Made by a program: the position numbers and the translations under genes. DNA of 64,000 bases from Streptomyces sp. NRRL B-1347. GTDB lineage: Bacteria; Actinomycetota; Actinomycetes; Streptomycetales; Streptomycetaceae. Position 1 is the first letter of the stretch; each line of letters begins with the position of its first letter. The notes under the pieces were generated by a model. That model searched no databases and was not told where the DNA came from. It saw nothing but the letters and a program-made list of their open reading frames with translations. This document shows, one piece after another, positions 8,103 through 17,070 of the stretch. The stretch spans positions 1-64,000 of the forward strand of contig NZ_JOJM01000046.1 of NCBI RefSeq assembly GCF_000720325.1. Direction: 5' to 3'.

Positions 8103-9122
8103 TCACTCGCTGAGCCACCAGCGTTCGTTGTCCTTGGCGAGCGCGCCCCACAGGAGGTTCAGCGGGTGGTGCGCGTCGTAGGAGGCACGGTCGCCGCGGC
8201 GGGTGAAGACGCCCACCAGGACCTCCGTCCTTGGCCCGACGTCGCCGATGACGTCGAGGCGGCGCAGGCCGCCCGCCTCGGGCAGGCTGCCGGACTCGGC
8301 GGCCTCCGCGATGCCGCGCGTGACCAGCATCGCGCCGCTGACCACACCGGAGCGCAGGAGTTCGAAGCCGTAGTGCGCGGCCTCGATCTCGGCCGCGATG
8401 GACATCTCCTTGCGGAAGTCGGCGCCGTACCAGGCGGTGAGGAAATGGGCGATGAGACCGCCCGCGGACACCACGAGCGGCAGGCCGGTGAGCGCGCTCG
8501 CGGGCAAGGTGGGCCCCGGCAGCTTCCCGGGCGGCAGGTTCGTGAGGATCGAAAGGCCGCTGCGGCGCCACTCGATCACCTCGTAGGGATCGAGCTCCGC
8601 CTCCTGGCCCTCGGTGACGACGATGCTGCCGCACACCAGGTCCAGCTCCTTGGACCGCAGCCGGGCGAACAGATCGCCGGTGCGCACATGCGTCACCTTC
8701 AGGTCGACGCCCCGGCGTTCATAGGCGTCACTGACGCGCTCCACGGCGTCGAGGAGGAAGCCCAGGGTGTAGCGGGTGGAGCCGACGGACAGGGTGCGGC
8801 CGAGCCGGCGGCGGGCGTCGTGGATGCCGTCCGTCCAGGCGGTCAGCGTGCCGCGCGCGAGGGCGACGAGATGCTCGCCGGTCGCGGTGAACAGGACGTC
8901 CTTGCCCCGGCCGCGCTTGAGGACGAGCGCCTCACCGCACAGCGTGCCGAACGTGCGGTTCAGCGTGTCCAGTTGCTTCTGCACGCTGGACTGTTCACGG
9001 CCGAGCTGGCGCGCGGCGGCGAGCGCCGTGCCGTGCTCATGGACGGCGAGCAGCGTCCGCAGCTGATCCATGGTGGTGTCGAGCAGTTCCGCGGGGTACT
9101 GCGGAGGACCGGATAAGACCAT
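8103..9122 (-). CDS. LysR family transcriptional regulator with an early TTA codon
   Basis: Encodes 339 residues. The N-terminal helix-turn-helix (MDQLRTLLAVHEHGTALAAA onward) is followed by a substrate-binding domain of the LysR type. If translation begins at the ATG at 9122, preceded by GGAGAGAG, codon 3 (9114-9116) is TTA, which in Streptomyces needs the bldA tRNA. An alternative start 51 bp downstream (the Met of MDQLRT) would avoid it. It is convergent with the esterase-like gene and divergent from the membrane protein gene, which may be its target. Confidence 0.88.
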   Translation of the reverse strand: MVLSGPPQYPAELLDTTMDQLRTLLAVHEHGTALAAARQLGREQSSVQKQLDTLNRTFGTLCGEALVLKRGRGKDVLFTATGEHLVALARGTLTAWTDGIHDARRRLGRTLSVGSTRYTLGFLLDAVERVSDAYERRGVDLKVTHVRTGDLFARLRSKELDLVCGSIVVTEGQEAELDPYEVIEWRRSGLSILTNLPPGKLPGPTLPASALTGLPLVVSAGGLIAHFLTAWYGADFRKEMSIAAEIEAAHYGFELLRSGVVSGAMLVTRGIAEAAESGSLPEAGGLRRLDVIGDVGPRTEVLVGVFTRRGDRASYDAHHPLNLLWGALAKDNERWWLSE

Positions 9123-9335
9123 GCGAACTTTCTCTCTCCGCTTCCTTTGACGCTCATGGCTGATGCTCTTTGCGTTTTACGGCATTGCAGCATAGCCGCA
9201 GCGGAAACTGATCCCCCGATCACCCCAAATTATCTGGGGATTTATTCCAGAAAAACCTGGATGCGTTCGCGGTACCCGTGGAAAGGTCAAGGCAATCCCG
9301 ATCAACCACCATCTCTGCGAGGAGAGTTGAACCCC
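9123..9335. promoter_or_regulatory. AT-richer divergent promoter region (LysR / membrane protein)
   Basis: This 213-bp region is markedly richer in A and T than its surroundings, as expected for divergent promoters. CCCCA (9223-9227) and TGGGG (9235-9239) form an inverted repeat across an AT-rich 7-bp spacer, a plausible LysR-type site. I could not assign -10/-35 boxes with confidence. Confidence 0.4.
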
Positions 9336-9974
9336 GTGAGTCAATACCAGGTCGCGCCCGCGCCGCCCGGCCCCCGCAGCGCGGCCCGAGCGGCCCGCGC
9401 GACCAGGCGCCCCGGTTCCCTCACGACCCTGGTCTGGACCTCTGCCGTCTCGGTGGTGTCCGCAGTGATCGGCGCGGTGGTCGTGTTCGCGGGCGGCGAC
9501 GGCCTGGCCGAGGAGAACATCCTGGACGTCGTCGACGACCACCCGGACGTCGTGGGACTGCCGTCGAATACGTCGGCGGCCGACATCAAGTCCCTCTCCG
9601 GACCCCTCTGGGACGAACTGGTCAGCGAACGGGCCGGTACGCTCGCGGCGCGCGCCGGGTTCGCCCTATTCACCGCCGTGGCCGTGCTCGTATTCACGCT
9701 CTGCGCCCGTAAGAAGGCGGCGACGTGGACGCGCGTTCTCCTTACCATTTCGGGTGTGATCGCCCTGTTCCCCCATTTCCTCATCTTGGGGGACTACGAA
9801 CCCGATTCCGTCATGGCGTTCAGTTTCGTGACGCTGCTCGCCACGGTCGCGCTGATCGTGTGTGCCTGGCTGCCGGGCACCAACCGTTACGCGCGCGAAC
9901 GGAAGGCCGCCGCCGCGCCCGTGGCCGCGCCGCCCGCCGCGCCGGGCGATGGCTACGGCCACCCGCCCCGGTGA
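9336..9974 (+). CDS. Predicted four-helix membrane protein, unknown function
   Basis: Encodes 212 residues from the GTG at 9336, preceded by GAGGAGAG; the frame is open further upstream but lacks a better start. A short Arg/Pro-rich cytoplasmic N-tail is followed by hydrophobic segments at about 26-48, 105-125, 135-152 and 160-180, with an extracytoplasmic loop rich in Asp between the first two. The C-tail is Ala/Pro-rich. No family is recognised. It is divergent from the LysR gene, which may control it. Confidence 0.75.
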   Translation: MSQYQVAPAPPGPRSAARAARATRRPGSLTTLVWTSAVSVVSAVIGAVVVFAGGDGLAEENILDVVDDHPDVVGLPSNTSAADIKSLSGPLWDELVSERAGTLAARAGFALFTAVAVLVFTLCARKKAATWTRVLLTISGVIALFPHFLILGDYEPDSVMAFSFVTLLATVALIVCAWLPGTNRYARERKAAAAPVAAPPAAPGDGYGHPPR

Positions 9975-9982
9975 CGCACGGG

Positions 9983-10012
9983 GGCCGGTGCGTCCGGGGG
10001 ACGGCACCGGCC
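9983..10012 (+). terminator. Hairpin after the membrane protein gene
   Basis: GGCCGGTGC (9983-9991) pairs with GCACCGGCC (10004-10012), and an inner GTCC/GGAC pair extends the stem. It starts 9 bp after the stop codon. Confidence 0.6.
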
Positions 10013-10121
10013 TCCGTGTCCTGATTTGCTGCCTGTTTCCGCCGTCCAGTGTCCCGTGATCACAGGAAACATCCGGTATGTCATGCCGCGGATCTGGCCA
10101 GCGGCCCCGTGCGGCGGGACG

Positions 10122-11396
10122 ATGGTGGTCGTGGAGCCCTACTGGGAGTTGACCTTCGACGCCGACGGGGACGTCGACGCCGCGCAGCGCGACCGGCTCC
10201 TGTCCGGCGCCGAGGACGAGCGCGTCACCGATCTGCTGGTGTTCGCTCATGGCTGGAACAACGACCAGCGGCGTGCCCGCGCGTTGTACCGGCGCTTCTT
10301 CACCCCCTTCGCCGCGCTCGCGGGGCCGGACGTGCGCCTCGGCTACGTCGGCGTGCTCTGGCCCTCGGTGCGCTTCCCCGACGAGCGCATCCCGGACTTC
10401 GAGCCGTCCGCGGCCCCCGGGGTCCCCGCGCCGCCCGCCCTCGACGAACCGACGCGGCGGCTGCTCGCCCAGGTGTTCCCCGGACCCGAGCAGGCGGCGC
10501 GGATCGACCGCCTGGCCCGGCTCCTCGAAGAGCGCTCCGAGGTCCGCTCCCGCCTGGACGAGTTCGCGCGGCAGGTGCGCGACCTGGTGGCGGTGCGCGA
10601 GTCCAGCCCCGCGCACGAGTTCGCCGACGACACCGGCGCGGGCGAGCCCGCGATGCTCACCGACGACGCGGTCGAGGTCTGCGAGGTCCTGGCCGCCGCC
10701 CTCGCGAGCACGGGCGACCACCCCGAACTCCTCGGCGGGCTGCGCAAACGGCTGTGGCACGGGGCCCGCGAACTGCTGCGCCAGGGCTCCTACTACGCGA
10801 TGAAGCGCCGCGCGGGCGCCGTCGGCCAGTTGGGCCTTGGGCCCGCGCTCGGGCTGCTCGACGCGGACGTGCCCCGGCTCCGGGTGCACCTGGTCGGGCA
10901 CAGCTTCGGCGCCCGCCTGGTGTCGTACGCGCTGCGCGGCATGCCCGCGGGAGTGGAGTGCGTGAAGTCGGCGACGCTGCTGCAAGGGGCCTTCTCGCAC
11001 TACGCGTTCAGCGAGCGGCTGCCGCACGACCGGTCGCGCGGCGGTGCCCTGCGCGGGGTGCAGCAGCGGGTCGACGGCCCGCTGGTGGCCTGTTTCTCGC
11101 GCCACGACGACGCCCTCGGCAAGCTCTATCCGCTCGCCTCCAAGCTCGCCGGGGACTCTGCGAGCTTCCTGGCCCTGTGGGAGCGGTGGGGCGCCGTCGG
11201 GTTCGACGGATTCAAAGCCACGGACGGCGCCGGGCGCGTGCGGCTCGGCTCCGCGGTGCCCCGGCGGGGGTGCGTGAGCGTGGACGCCGCCGCGGTGGTG
11301 AGGCGGGGTGGTCCTCCCGGCGGGGCGCACAGTGACATCTGCCACGAGGAGCTGGCTCGGGTTGTGTGTGCGGCCGGGCGGATTGGTGGGGTGTGA
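10122..11396 (+). CDS. Alpha/beta-hydrolase-fold protein (serine-esterase-like)
   Basis: Encodes 424 residues from the ATG at 10122; ATG codons at 10083 and 10026 are in frame but less likely given the beta-strand start VEPYWELTF. LLVFAHGWNN (oxyanion-hole region) and the nucleophile elbow GHSFGAR (Ser261) mark a serine hydrolase fold similar to DUF900/CHAT-like esterases. A long helical, acidic insertion of about 170 residues separates the two. There is no signal peptide. Substrate unknown. It is convergent with the penicillin-acylase-like gene. Confidence 0.75.
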   Translation: MVVVEPYWELTFDADGDVDAAQRDRLLSGAEDERVTDLLVFAHGWNNDQRRARALYRRFFTPFAALAGPDVRLGYVGVLWPSVRFPDERIPDFEPSAAPGVPAPPALDEPTRRLLAQVFPGPEQAARIDRLARLLEERSEVRSRLDEFARQVRDLVAVRESSPAHEFADDTGAGEPAMLTDDAVEVCEVLAAALASTGDHPELLGGLRKRLWHGARELLRQGSYYAMKRRAGAVGQLGLGPALGLLDADVPRLRVHLVGHSFGARLVSYALRGMPAGVECVKSATLLQGAFSHYAFSERLPHDRSRGGALRGVQQRVDGPLVACFSRHDDALGKLYPLASKLAGDSASFLALWERWGAVGFDGFKATDGAGRVRLGSAVPRRGCVSVDAAAVVRRGGPPGGAHSDICHEELARVVCAAGRIGGV

Positions 11397-11453
11397 GCGC
11401 CGTTGGGGGTGTGAGCGCCGTTGGAGTGTGGGTGGGTGGGGAGCTGCGCGTTC

Positions 11454-11494
11454 GTTGTGGCTGAGCGCGCAGTTCCCCGCGCCCCTTCGGGGCA
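11454..11494 (-). repeat. Dispersed intergenic repeat, copy 2
   Basis: Contains GCGCAGTTCCCCGCGCCCCT followed by TCGGGGC, the reverse-orientation core of the family described at 853. It sits between convergent genes, 7 bp from the stop codon of the penicillin-acylase homologue, where its hairpin may act as terminator. Confidence 0.6.
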
Positions 11495-11501
11495 CGCACC
11501 G

Positions 11502-14321
11502 TCAGCGGTGTCGGGGGAACTCCACCACCTGTTGGTACGTCGGGCGGTTCTGCCATTGGATCGGGCGGTGCGTGATGCCGCCGAGGGGGCGGTGGATCAC
11601 CGCGTCCGCGCACCACTGGTCGCCCGCCTTGCAGGCGGCGTCACCGGGGTAGACCTCTGACGCCGGGGCGGCGACGGCCTGCTTGAGGGTGGTGAGGAGC
11701 GTCTCACGGCAAGCGTCGAGCGTGCCGCCGCCGCAGTACGCGGTGCGGCTCCAGCCCTCGGCTGGCTGTCCGAGTACGGTCCGCAGGTCCTTGTCGACAT
11801 AACCCCACCAGCCGTACTGGAAGGCGGATCCGGCGTGCGCGCCGGTCGGGCCGTGGCCCGCGGACGGTGCCTCGTCGACGCCGAGCTGCGCGGTCAGCGC
11901 GTCGTAGAGGTCCTTGCCGAGACCGGGCTTGAACGCGGCCTCGACGAGCCTCGGCCACCAGGCGTCCATGACGCGCACGGCGTCGGGGTGGGCGTAGGTG
12001 TGCGAGCCGCGCGCCGTCTCCTTGCGCTGGGCGCCCGCCTTGCGCCAGGCCTCCAGCTGCTGCACGGCCTTGGCGAGTTCGGGGTCGTCGACGGCCTTGG
12101 CGCCGATGACTTGGAGCAGCTCCGGCAGCACCTGTTCGCCGCGCAGGTCGGTGACGGCCGCCTCGGCCATGGCCCGGGTGAGCGAGGCCCGGGTGACGCC
12201 GCCGCCCGCGACGAGCGCCTTGACCCGGTCGTCGAGCAGGTCGCCGCGGTGCACGGCGCCCATGCCGAAGCCGCCGGAGGTGTAGTCGGTGGCCTGCTTG
12301 TTGTTCCAGGAGACGTAGTAGTCCTGGTTGACGGACTGCGGGTGCGCGGCGGGCGGTGTCTGCGCCGAGGTGTTGTCCCGCGGGTCGAAGTCCCGCCACT
12401 CGTAGGCCTGCTGGGCGTGGACGGGGAAGTTCGGGTCGACGCCGTCGGCGCGCTCGGGGTTGGCGCCGCTGTTGTAGTACGCGGTGTCGCGGGAGTCGGC
12501 GTAGAACCAGTTGAAGGCGTAGGAGATGTGCTGGGCCGCCTGCTTGAAGGAGGCGGCGTCCTTGACGTGTCCAGGGTCGTTCAGCATCTGGAAGCCGATG
12601 ATCGAGTCGGCCTCGTGGCGGTAGGTGGAGCGCAGCGAGACGTACGCGACGGGCTTGCCGTCGATCGTGGCGCGGTGCGTGACGACGCCGAGCTGCGTGC
12701 GGAACACCTGCATGCGGTAGGAGCCGGCGGCCGTGGAGTCGGCGACGGTCGGCTTCCAGGCGTTCTTGCGCTCCAGCTTCTCCATGGGCGTGCAGGTGCC
12801 CCGGTAGCGGTAGTGCGCCGACTGCTTGGTGGGGCTGCCGCCGCCCGGTTCGCACAGCTCGACGGCGTACGTGTCGGTGATGTCCTGCGTCGCGGAGGTC
12901 GCCGACCACGCGTAGTCCTGGCCGCGGCCGAGCTGGACGTACATGCCGACACCGGCGAAGGACACGCCGCGCGCGCTGATGCCGGGGCCCTGGAGCTCCT
13001 GCTGCATCAGGAGCTGCGGGGCGAAGTAGCCGGTCTGCGGCCCGAAGACGGCGACGGGGTGGCCGCTCGCGGTGTGCCTGCCGGAGACGAGCAGGGCGTT
13101 CGACATGCCCTTGTGCTGCCCCGTCCTGCCGAACAGGTCGGCGGGCAGCACCCCGTCGTCGTACATCCCCTGGAGGGGCTTCAGCTTCTTCGGGGCCCTG
13201 ACGGGGTCCTTGGCCCGGGTCTTAGCGCCGCCCTCGCGGTCGTACACGAGCTGTTCGCGCTGGACCGAGCCCGGGTCGGGCAGGGCGGTGCCGCGCGCTT
13301 CGTCGGGCTTGCCCGCGTACGGGAAGCGGGTGCCGTCGTGGATGGTCTGGACGGTCTCCGGGTCGTTGCGGGCGCGGAACTCCTCCCAGATCCGGCTGCC
13401 CTTCTCGACTCCGTACTTGTTCTGCGCGGCGAGCAGCGAGAGCGCGGACTCGACCTCTCCGCCGCCGCCGTTGCCGAACAGGCCGCCGACCACGGACGCC
13501 AGGGCGATCATGTCGGTGACCTTGAAGGGCTCGATCTCGCCGACGTTCGTGATCGCGTCGATCTTGCCGGTCAGGACGTACTCGCCGGGGAAGTAGCGGC
13601 CGTTCTTGGACTGCGTGCGGTAGGCGTTGAGGCCGTCGATGTAGGCCTGCGCGTCCGCCATGGCCTGCCGGCCGCGCTCGCCCTGCGTGGTCCTGATGTA
13701 CTCGACCTGCCGCTCCAGGTCCTGCTCGGTGTACGGGGCCTGCGGCCAGAACTGCTGCTCCAGGCCCTGGTTCGACGGCGCGCCGCCCGCGAACGGGGTC
13801 AGCTGGCCGCGGCCGATGTGCCGGAACAGGTCGATGAGCCAGAGCCGGTCCTGGCCCGCGGCGTAGCCCGCGCCGAACTCGGTGCCGTAGCGGGTGCTGC
13901 CCTGGATGTGCGGGACGCCGTACTTCTTGTCGCGCGTGATGGTCACGTCGTCGCGCGGCTTGGTGACGGAGGCGACCTGGTCCGGCTCGACGCCGAAGGA
14001 GGAGTCGCCGAAGAACTCGCCGAGCTTGTCGTCGGTCAGCGAGGGGTAGCCGGTGGCCAGCGCGTCGTACGGGCCGACCTGGTCGTCGGCGTGGGCGGGC
14101 CGGGTGCCGAGGACGCGGTGGCTGAGGATCTCGGCGAGCGTGGCGTTGCCGTTGGCACCGGGCGGCAGGACGTCCGCGCAGCCGTCGCCGCAGAAGTCGG
14201 GGGCGGCGGGCGGCGGTTCGGCGGCGGCCGCGCCGGGGCCCGGCGCGAGCAGCAGGGAGGCGCCGAGGGCCAGGGCCGCCGAGGTGGTGAGGGTTCTGAG
14301 CCGTGCGCTGCGTAGTCGCAT
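11502..14321 (-). CDS. Secreted penicillin acylase family protein (Ntn hydrolase)
   Basis: Encodes 939 residues with a GGAGGAGC site before the ATG and a clear signal peptide (Arg-rich start, long Leu/Ala core, cleavage near residues 30-35). The conserved GMSNALLVSG places the autocatalytic serine at about Ser407, which would become the N-terminus of the beta subunit after self-cleavage. The upstream part supplies the alpha subunit. Members hydrolyse acyl-homoserine lactones, penicillins or cyclic lipopeptides; which applies here cannot be told from sequence. The long divergent leader suggests its own regulation. Confidence 0.9.
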   Translation of the reverse strand: MRLRSARLRTLTTSAALALGASLLLAPGPGAAAAEPPPAAPDFCGDGCADVLPPGANGNATLAEILSHRVLGTRPAHADDQVGPYDALATGYPSLTDDKLGEFFGDSSFGVEPDQVASVTKPRDDVTITRDKKYGVPHIQGSTRYGTEFGAGYAAGQDRLWLIDLFRHIGRGQLTPFAGGAPSNQGLEQQFWPQAPYTEQDLERQVEYIRTTQGERGRQAMADAQAYIDGLNAYRTQSKNGRYFPGEYVLTGKIDAITNVGEIEPFKVTDMIALASVVGGLFGNGGGGEVESALSLLAAQNKYGVEKGSRIWEEFRARNDPETVQTIHDGTRFPYAGKPDEARGTALPDPGSVQREQLVYDREGGAKTRAKDPVRAPKKLKPLQGMYDDGVLPADLFGRTGQHKGMSNALLVSGRHTASGHPVAVFGPQTGYFAPQLLMQQELQGPGISARGVSFAGVGMYVQLGRGQDYAWSATSATQDITDTYAVELCEPGGGSPTKQSAHYRYRGTCTPMEKLERKNAWKPTVADSTAAGSYRMQVFRTQLGVVTHRATIDGKPVAYVSLRSTYRHEADSIIGFQMLNDPGHVKDAASFKQAAQHISYAFNWFYADSRDTAYYNSGANPERADGVDPNFPVHAQQAYEWRDFDPRDNTSAQTPPAAHPQSVNQDYYVSWNNKQATDYTSGGFGMGAVHRGDLLDDRVKALVAGGGVTRASLTRAMAEAAVTDLRGEQVLPELLQVIGAKAVDDPELAKAVQQLEAWRKAGAQRKETARGSHTYAHPDAVRVMDAWWPRLVEAAFKPGLGKDLYDALTAQLGVDEAPSAGHGPTGAHAGSAFQYGWWGYVDKDLRTVLGQPAEGWSRTAYCGGGTLDACRETLLTTLKQAVAAPASEVYPGDAACKAGDQWCADAVIHRPLGGITHRPIQWQNRPTYQQVVEFPRHR

Positions 14322-14723
14322 GGATGCTCCTCCGGATGGCCGTCGCGGCGGAGGTTACTGCTGGGTTGTCGAACCTGAAAGATGAACAACCGTCGCCTTT
14401 TCACAACCGCCACAAGCCGTCGCTCCGCCGTGGCCGCCCGTCTCCGCCGCGGCCGCCCGTCACCGATGCGGCCGCCCCGCCCCGGGCGGTCCGCGGGTGC
14501 GCGCGGGGGCTCGCTCCGGACCTGTGCGAAGTCTGTGCGCGACCTGTGCGCCCCGGCCCCCACGGCACCTCCACATCCGTCACGCATTGACGCTGACCTG
14601 CGGGGAACGCGCTGATGAGTAGCCATCGGAAATCGGATGGCACCAAATCGCGTGTCGATACGTCTACTCGATGTCCGCCGGGTCACTGGCGACGTCCGAG
14701 AAGTGTGACGGAGGTGCAGGGCG
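14322..14723. other. 402-bp divergent region with three phased direct repeats
   Basis: Lies between the acylase gene (minus) and the zinc-ribbon gene (plus). CTGTGCG occurs three times, starting at 14522, 14533 and 14544, exactly 11 bp apart, so the copies lie on one DNA face. AT-rich segments near 14365-14410 and 14625-14680 may hold the two promoters. No gene is supported. Confidence 0.55.
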
Positions 14724-15323
14724 ATGGCCGGATTCCGGAGTCTCGCGAGACAGGTGCGTGACCCGCACAGCGACTTGGCGCTGCGGCGGTACTCACTGCG
14801 CAAGTGCTTGGAGAGATTCGCCCCCTACGGCCACCGGGCGACCTGGGACCACCTGTGCTCCCGCGCGGGTTTCGGTCTCGAGGACCGGTCGCCCGACCCC
14901 GCGCGGCTCGTGGCCGCGCTCGACGAACTGCAGGCGGCCCGCACGGTGTGGCTCGCCTATGAGGAGAGCTTCGCGCGCCGCCGCCGCCGGGAGAAGCACG
15001 ACGGCCTGCGCCGGCCCGGCAGCGTCGACGACTGGCACCGCTGCACGTGGGGCGGGCACGGGGTCGCCTGGTGCGACGACCCGGACGTGCACCCCTCCGC
15101 GCCGCTCGCCGACGTGCTGCGCAGGCTCATCACCGCACTGGAACGAGAGCCGGGCGCCGCCTGCCCCGTGTGCGGCGACGCGGCCCTCGAATGGCGCTAC
15201 GGCCTGGCGCACGTCCCGTCGGCAGGCCCCGTCTGCACCGGCTGCGGCATCGTGGTGCCCGCGCCGGTCCTCACCCCCGAGGCGGTGCGGCGGTCGCGCT
15301 CGCGATCGCTGGTCTCCGCCTGA
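14724..15323 (+). CDS. Unknown protein with C-terminal zinc ribbon
   Basis: Encodes 199 residues with GGAGGTGCAGGGCG before the ATG. The N-terminal 140 residues are charged and helical, with an Arg-rich patch (RRRRREK, about 85-91). Near the C-terminus CPVCG (Cys147, Cys150) and CTGCG (Cys171, Cys174) form a four-cysteine zinc ribbon. No enzyme motif is seen. A nucleic-acid or protein-binding role would fit but is a guess. It is convergent with the next gene, 13 bp away. Confidence 0.75.
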   Translation: MAGFRSLARQVRDPHSDLALRRYSLRKCLERFAPYGHRATWDHLCSRAGFGLEDRSPDPARLVAALDELQAARTVWLAYEESFARRRRREKHDGLRRPGSVDDWHRCTWGGHGVAWCDDPDVHPSAPLADVLRRLITALEREPGAACPVCGDAALEWRYGLAHVPSAGPVCTGCGIVVPAPVLTPEAVRRSRSRSLVSA

Positions 15324-15336
15324 GGGACAGCCGAAC

Positions 15337-15855
15337 CTAGGGCCTGACGACGTCCGTCTGGATGGCCAGCTTGAGCTCGGCCAGCATGAGCGGCGCGGCG
15401 AGCTGCACGTCGCCGGGGCCGCGCGCGGAGATCTTCAGGCCCACCGGCGTCCCCGGGTGCACGAACATCTGCCAGCTGTACGTGCGGTACTGACCGCCGC
15501 GGGTGGGCACGAAGTCGGTGGTGGCGGTGGAGTCGTAGCCCGTCGAGAGGTTCAGCGGGTCGCGCACGAAGCGCGCGCGGTACTCCGTCGGCCTGCTGTC
15601 GGGTTCCCAGAAGACCATCGCCGACAGCGTGCCCCAACCGTCGTGGCTGGGCCATATCAGGCCCGAGCGCGCGTCGGGGAACTTCGACGGCTTGGTGGCG
15701 CCGTGCAGCGGGTCGTGCATGCGCCAGGGGTCGTACGCCTCCTCGTCCGCGGCGTACGGAAAGCGCACCAGGTGGTACCCGTCGCTGTCATAGGTGATGC
15801 GCTGCCGGCCCGAGCGGGCCGCTTCCCATTTCAACGAGCAGATGACGACGCTCAT
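15337..15855 (-). CDS. Hypothetical protein, 172 residues, family not recognised
   Basis: The ATG follows GGGGAGAG. The chain is rich in aromatic residues and beta-prone segments (YRTYSWQMFVHPGTPVGLKI), with no signal peptide, membrane helix or catalytic motif I recognise, and could form a compact beta-sandwich. It lies downstream of soxR on the same strand across a 187-bp gap and might be read from it, but nothing else links the two. Confidence 0.65.
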   Translation of the reverse strand: MSVVICSLKWEAARSGRQRITYDSDGYHLVRFPYAADEEAYDPWRMHDPLHGATKPSKFPDARSGLIWPSHDGWGTLSAMVFWEPDSRPTEYRARFVRDPLNLSTGYDSTATTDFVPTRGGQYRTYSWQMFVHPGTPVGLKISARGPGDVQLAAPLMLAELKLAIQTDVVRP

Positions 15856-16042
15856 CGGCTCTCCCCGTGTGTGTGGTCCCCGTGTGTGTCATGACGCCGT
15901 GCCCGGGCGGCGGCCGAAGCGATCGCCGCCGGGGCGCGTGACGTACATGTACACCTCACGGCGCCGCGCGGAAAGGACTCGGGCGCGCTCCGGGGTGCGA
16001 CGGCGGGAGTTCCCGGGCGGTCGGCGCGGGGGCCGCCGCGGG

Positions 16043-16510
16043 TCAGCGCGCGGCGCGGCGTTCGTTGAGGAGGCGGGAGCCGACGAGGCGGTCACCGAAG
16101 ACGTCGTCCGGGTTGGACAGGACGCAGGTCTCCAGGGACAGGCAGCCGCAGCCGATGCAGTCCGTGAGGTGGTCCCTGAGGCGGCCCAACTGCTTGATGC
16201 GCTCGTCGAGTTCGGACCGCCAGGTCTGGGAGAGCCCGGCCCAGTCCTCCCGCGTCGGCGTCCGCCCCTCCGGCAGCTCCGCCAGGGCGTCGCGGATGGT
16301 CGCGAGCGGGATGCCCACCCGCTGCGCGGCCCGGATGAAGGCGACGCGGCGCAGCGTGTCACGGCTGTAGCGGCGCTGGTTGCCCGAGGTGCGGCGGCTG
16401 CTGATGAGCCCCTTGGCCTCGTAGAAGTGCAGCGCCGACACGGCGGCGCCGCTGCGCGCCGACACCTGGCCGACGGTCAGTTCGTGGATCTTCTCTGGGA
16501 TCTGGGGCAC
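16043..16510 (-). CDS. soxR: Redox-sensing MerR-family activator SoxR
   Basis: Encodes 155 residues from the GTG at 16510, chosen because orthologues, as I recall, begin [15 protein letters not shown]; an upstream ATG (16588) would add 26 residues. A MerR helix-turn-helix (residues about 11-50) is followed by a dimerisation helix and the [2Fe-2S] ligand set Cys118, Cys121, Cys123 and Cys129 (C-x2-C-x-C-x5-C), diagnostic of SoxR. In Streptomyces SoxR responds to endogenous redox-active metabolites rather than driving a general superoxide response. No clear SoxR box is seen nearby. Confidence 0.93.
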   Translation of the reverse strand: MPQIPEKIHELTVGQVSARSGAAVSALHFYEAKGLISSRRTSGNQRRYSRDTLRRVAFIRAAQRVGIPLATIRDALAELPEGRTPTREDWAGLSQTWRSELDERIKQLGRLRDHLTDCIGCGCLSLETCVLSNPDDVFGDRLVGSRLLNERRAAR

Positions 16511-16563
16511 CCCTCGAAGCCTACTGGTCCGTGCGTTGACACCGGTCGGCGCACCCAGCATGC

Positions 16564-16578
16564 TGAGCAAGCGCTTAG
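16564..16578. promoter_or_regulatory. 15-bp operator-like element upstream of maoC
   Basis: TGAGCAAGCGCTTAG, with the palindromic core AAGCGCTT, ends 27 bp before the maoC start. The identical 15-mer occurs at 17762-17776 upstream of the tetR gene that ends against maoC. An exact shared site beside a regulator and its neighbour is a strong indication of a TetR operator. Confidence 0.7.
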
Positions 16579-16605
16579 TTTCGCCCATCTACGGGAGGCC
16601 CGCAC

Positions 16606-17070
16606 ATGGCAGAGCCGAGGATCTTCACGTCAGCCGATGAGCTGCGCGCCGCGGTCGGCGAGCAGTTGGGGCACAGCGACTGGCTGGAGGTCGACCAGAA
16701 GCGGATCGATCTGTTCGCGGAGGCCACCGGCGATCACCAGTGGATCCACGTGGATCCGGAGCGGGCGGCCGCGGGGCCGTTCGGGGCGACGATCGCGCAC
16801 GGGTATCTGACGCTGTCGCTGCTCCCCGTGCTCGTCCCGCAGGTGCTGCGCGTGGAGGGCATGCGGATGGGCCTCAACTACGGCACGAACAAGGTGCGCT
16901 TCCCCTCCCCCGTACCCGTCGGCTCACGGCTGCGCGCGACCGTCGCGCTGACCGAGGCGGAGCCGACGAAGGACGGCGGGGTGCAGGTGACGGCGGCGGT
17001 CACGGTGGAGCGCGAGGGCGCGGACAAGCCCGCGTGCGTGGCCGATTCGGTGTCGCGCTACTACTTCTGA
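16606..17070 (+). CDS. MaoC family dehydratase (enoyl-CoA hydratase 2-like)
   Basis: Encodes 154 residues, a single hot-dog domain. The hydratase-2 motif is visible: ATGDHQWIHVDPERA (catalytic Asp and His) and GPFGATIAHGYLTLSL. The ribosome site is GGGAGG. It probably hydrates or dehydrates an enoyl/3-hydroxyacyl-CoA. The last 10 bp overlap the 3' end of the convergent tetR gene. Confidence 0.92.
   Translation: MAEPRIFTSADELRAAVGEQLGHSDWLEVDQKRIDLFAEATGDHQWIHVDPERAAAGPFGATIAHGYLTLSLLPVLVPQVLRVEGMRMGLNYGTNKVRFPSPVPVGSRLRATVALTEAEPTKDGGVQVTAAVTVEREGADKPACVADSVSRYYF

Noticed and set aside
11835..14315. An 826-codon open frame antisense to the penicillin-acylase gene
   Set aside because: It is the complementary shadow of a real high-GC gene; composition is Val/Gly/Arg-rich with no domains, ribosome site or signal.
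16541..16549. ACCGGTCGG, partial match to the 12-bp TetR element
   Set aside because: Nine of 12 bases without palindromic flank; insufficient to assign.
16511..16605. Search for a SoxR box near soxR
   Set aside because: No CCTCAAGC-type palindrome found in the divergent region; the palindromic element there matches the TetR site instead.
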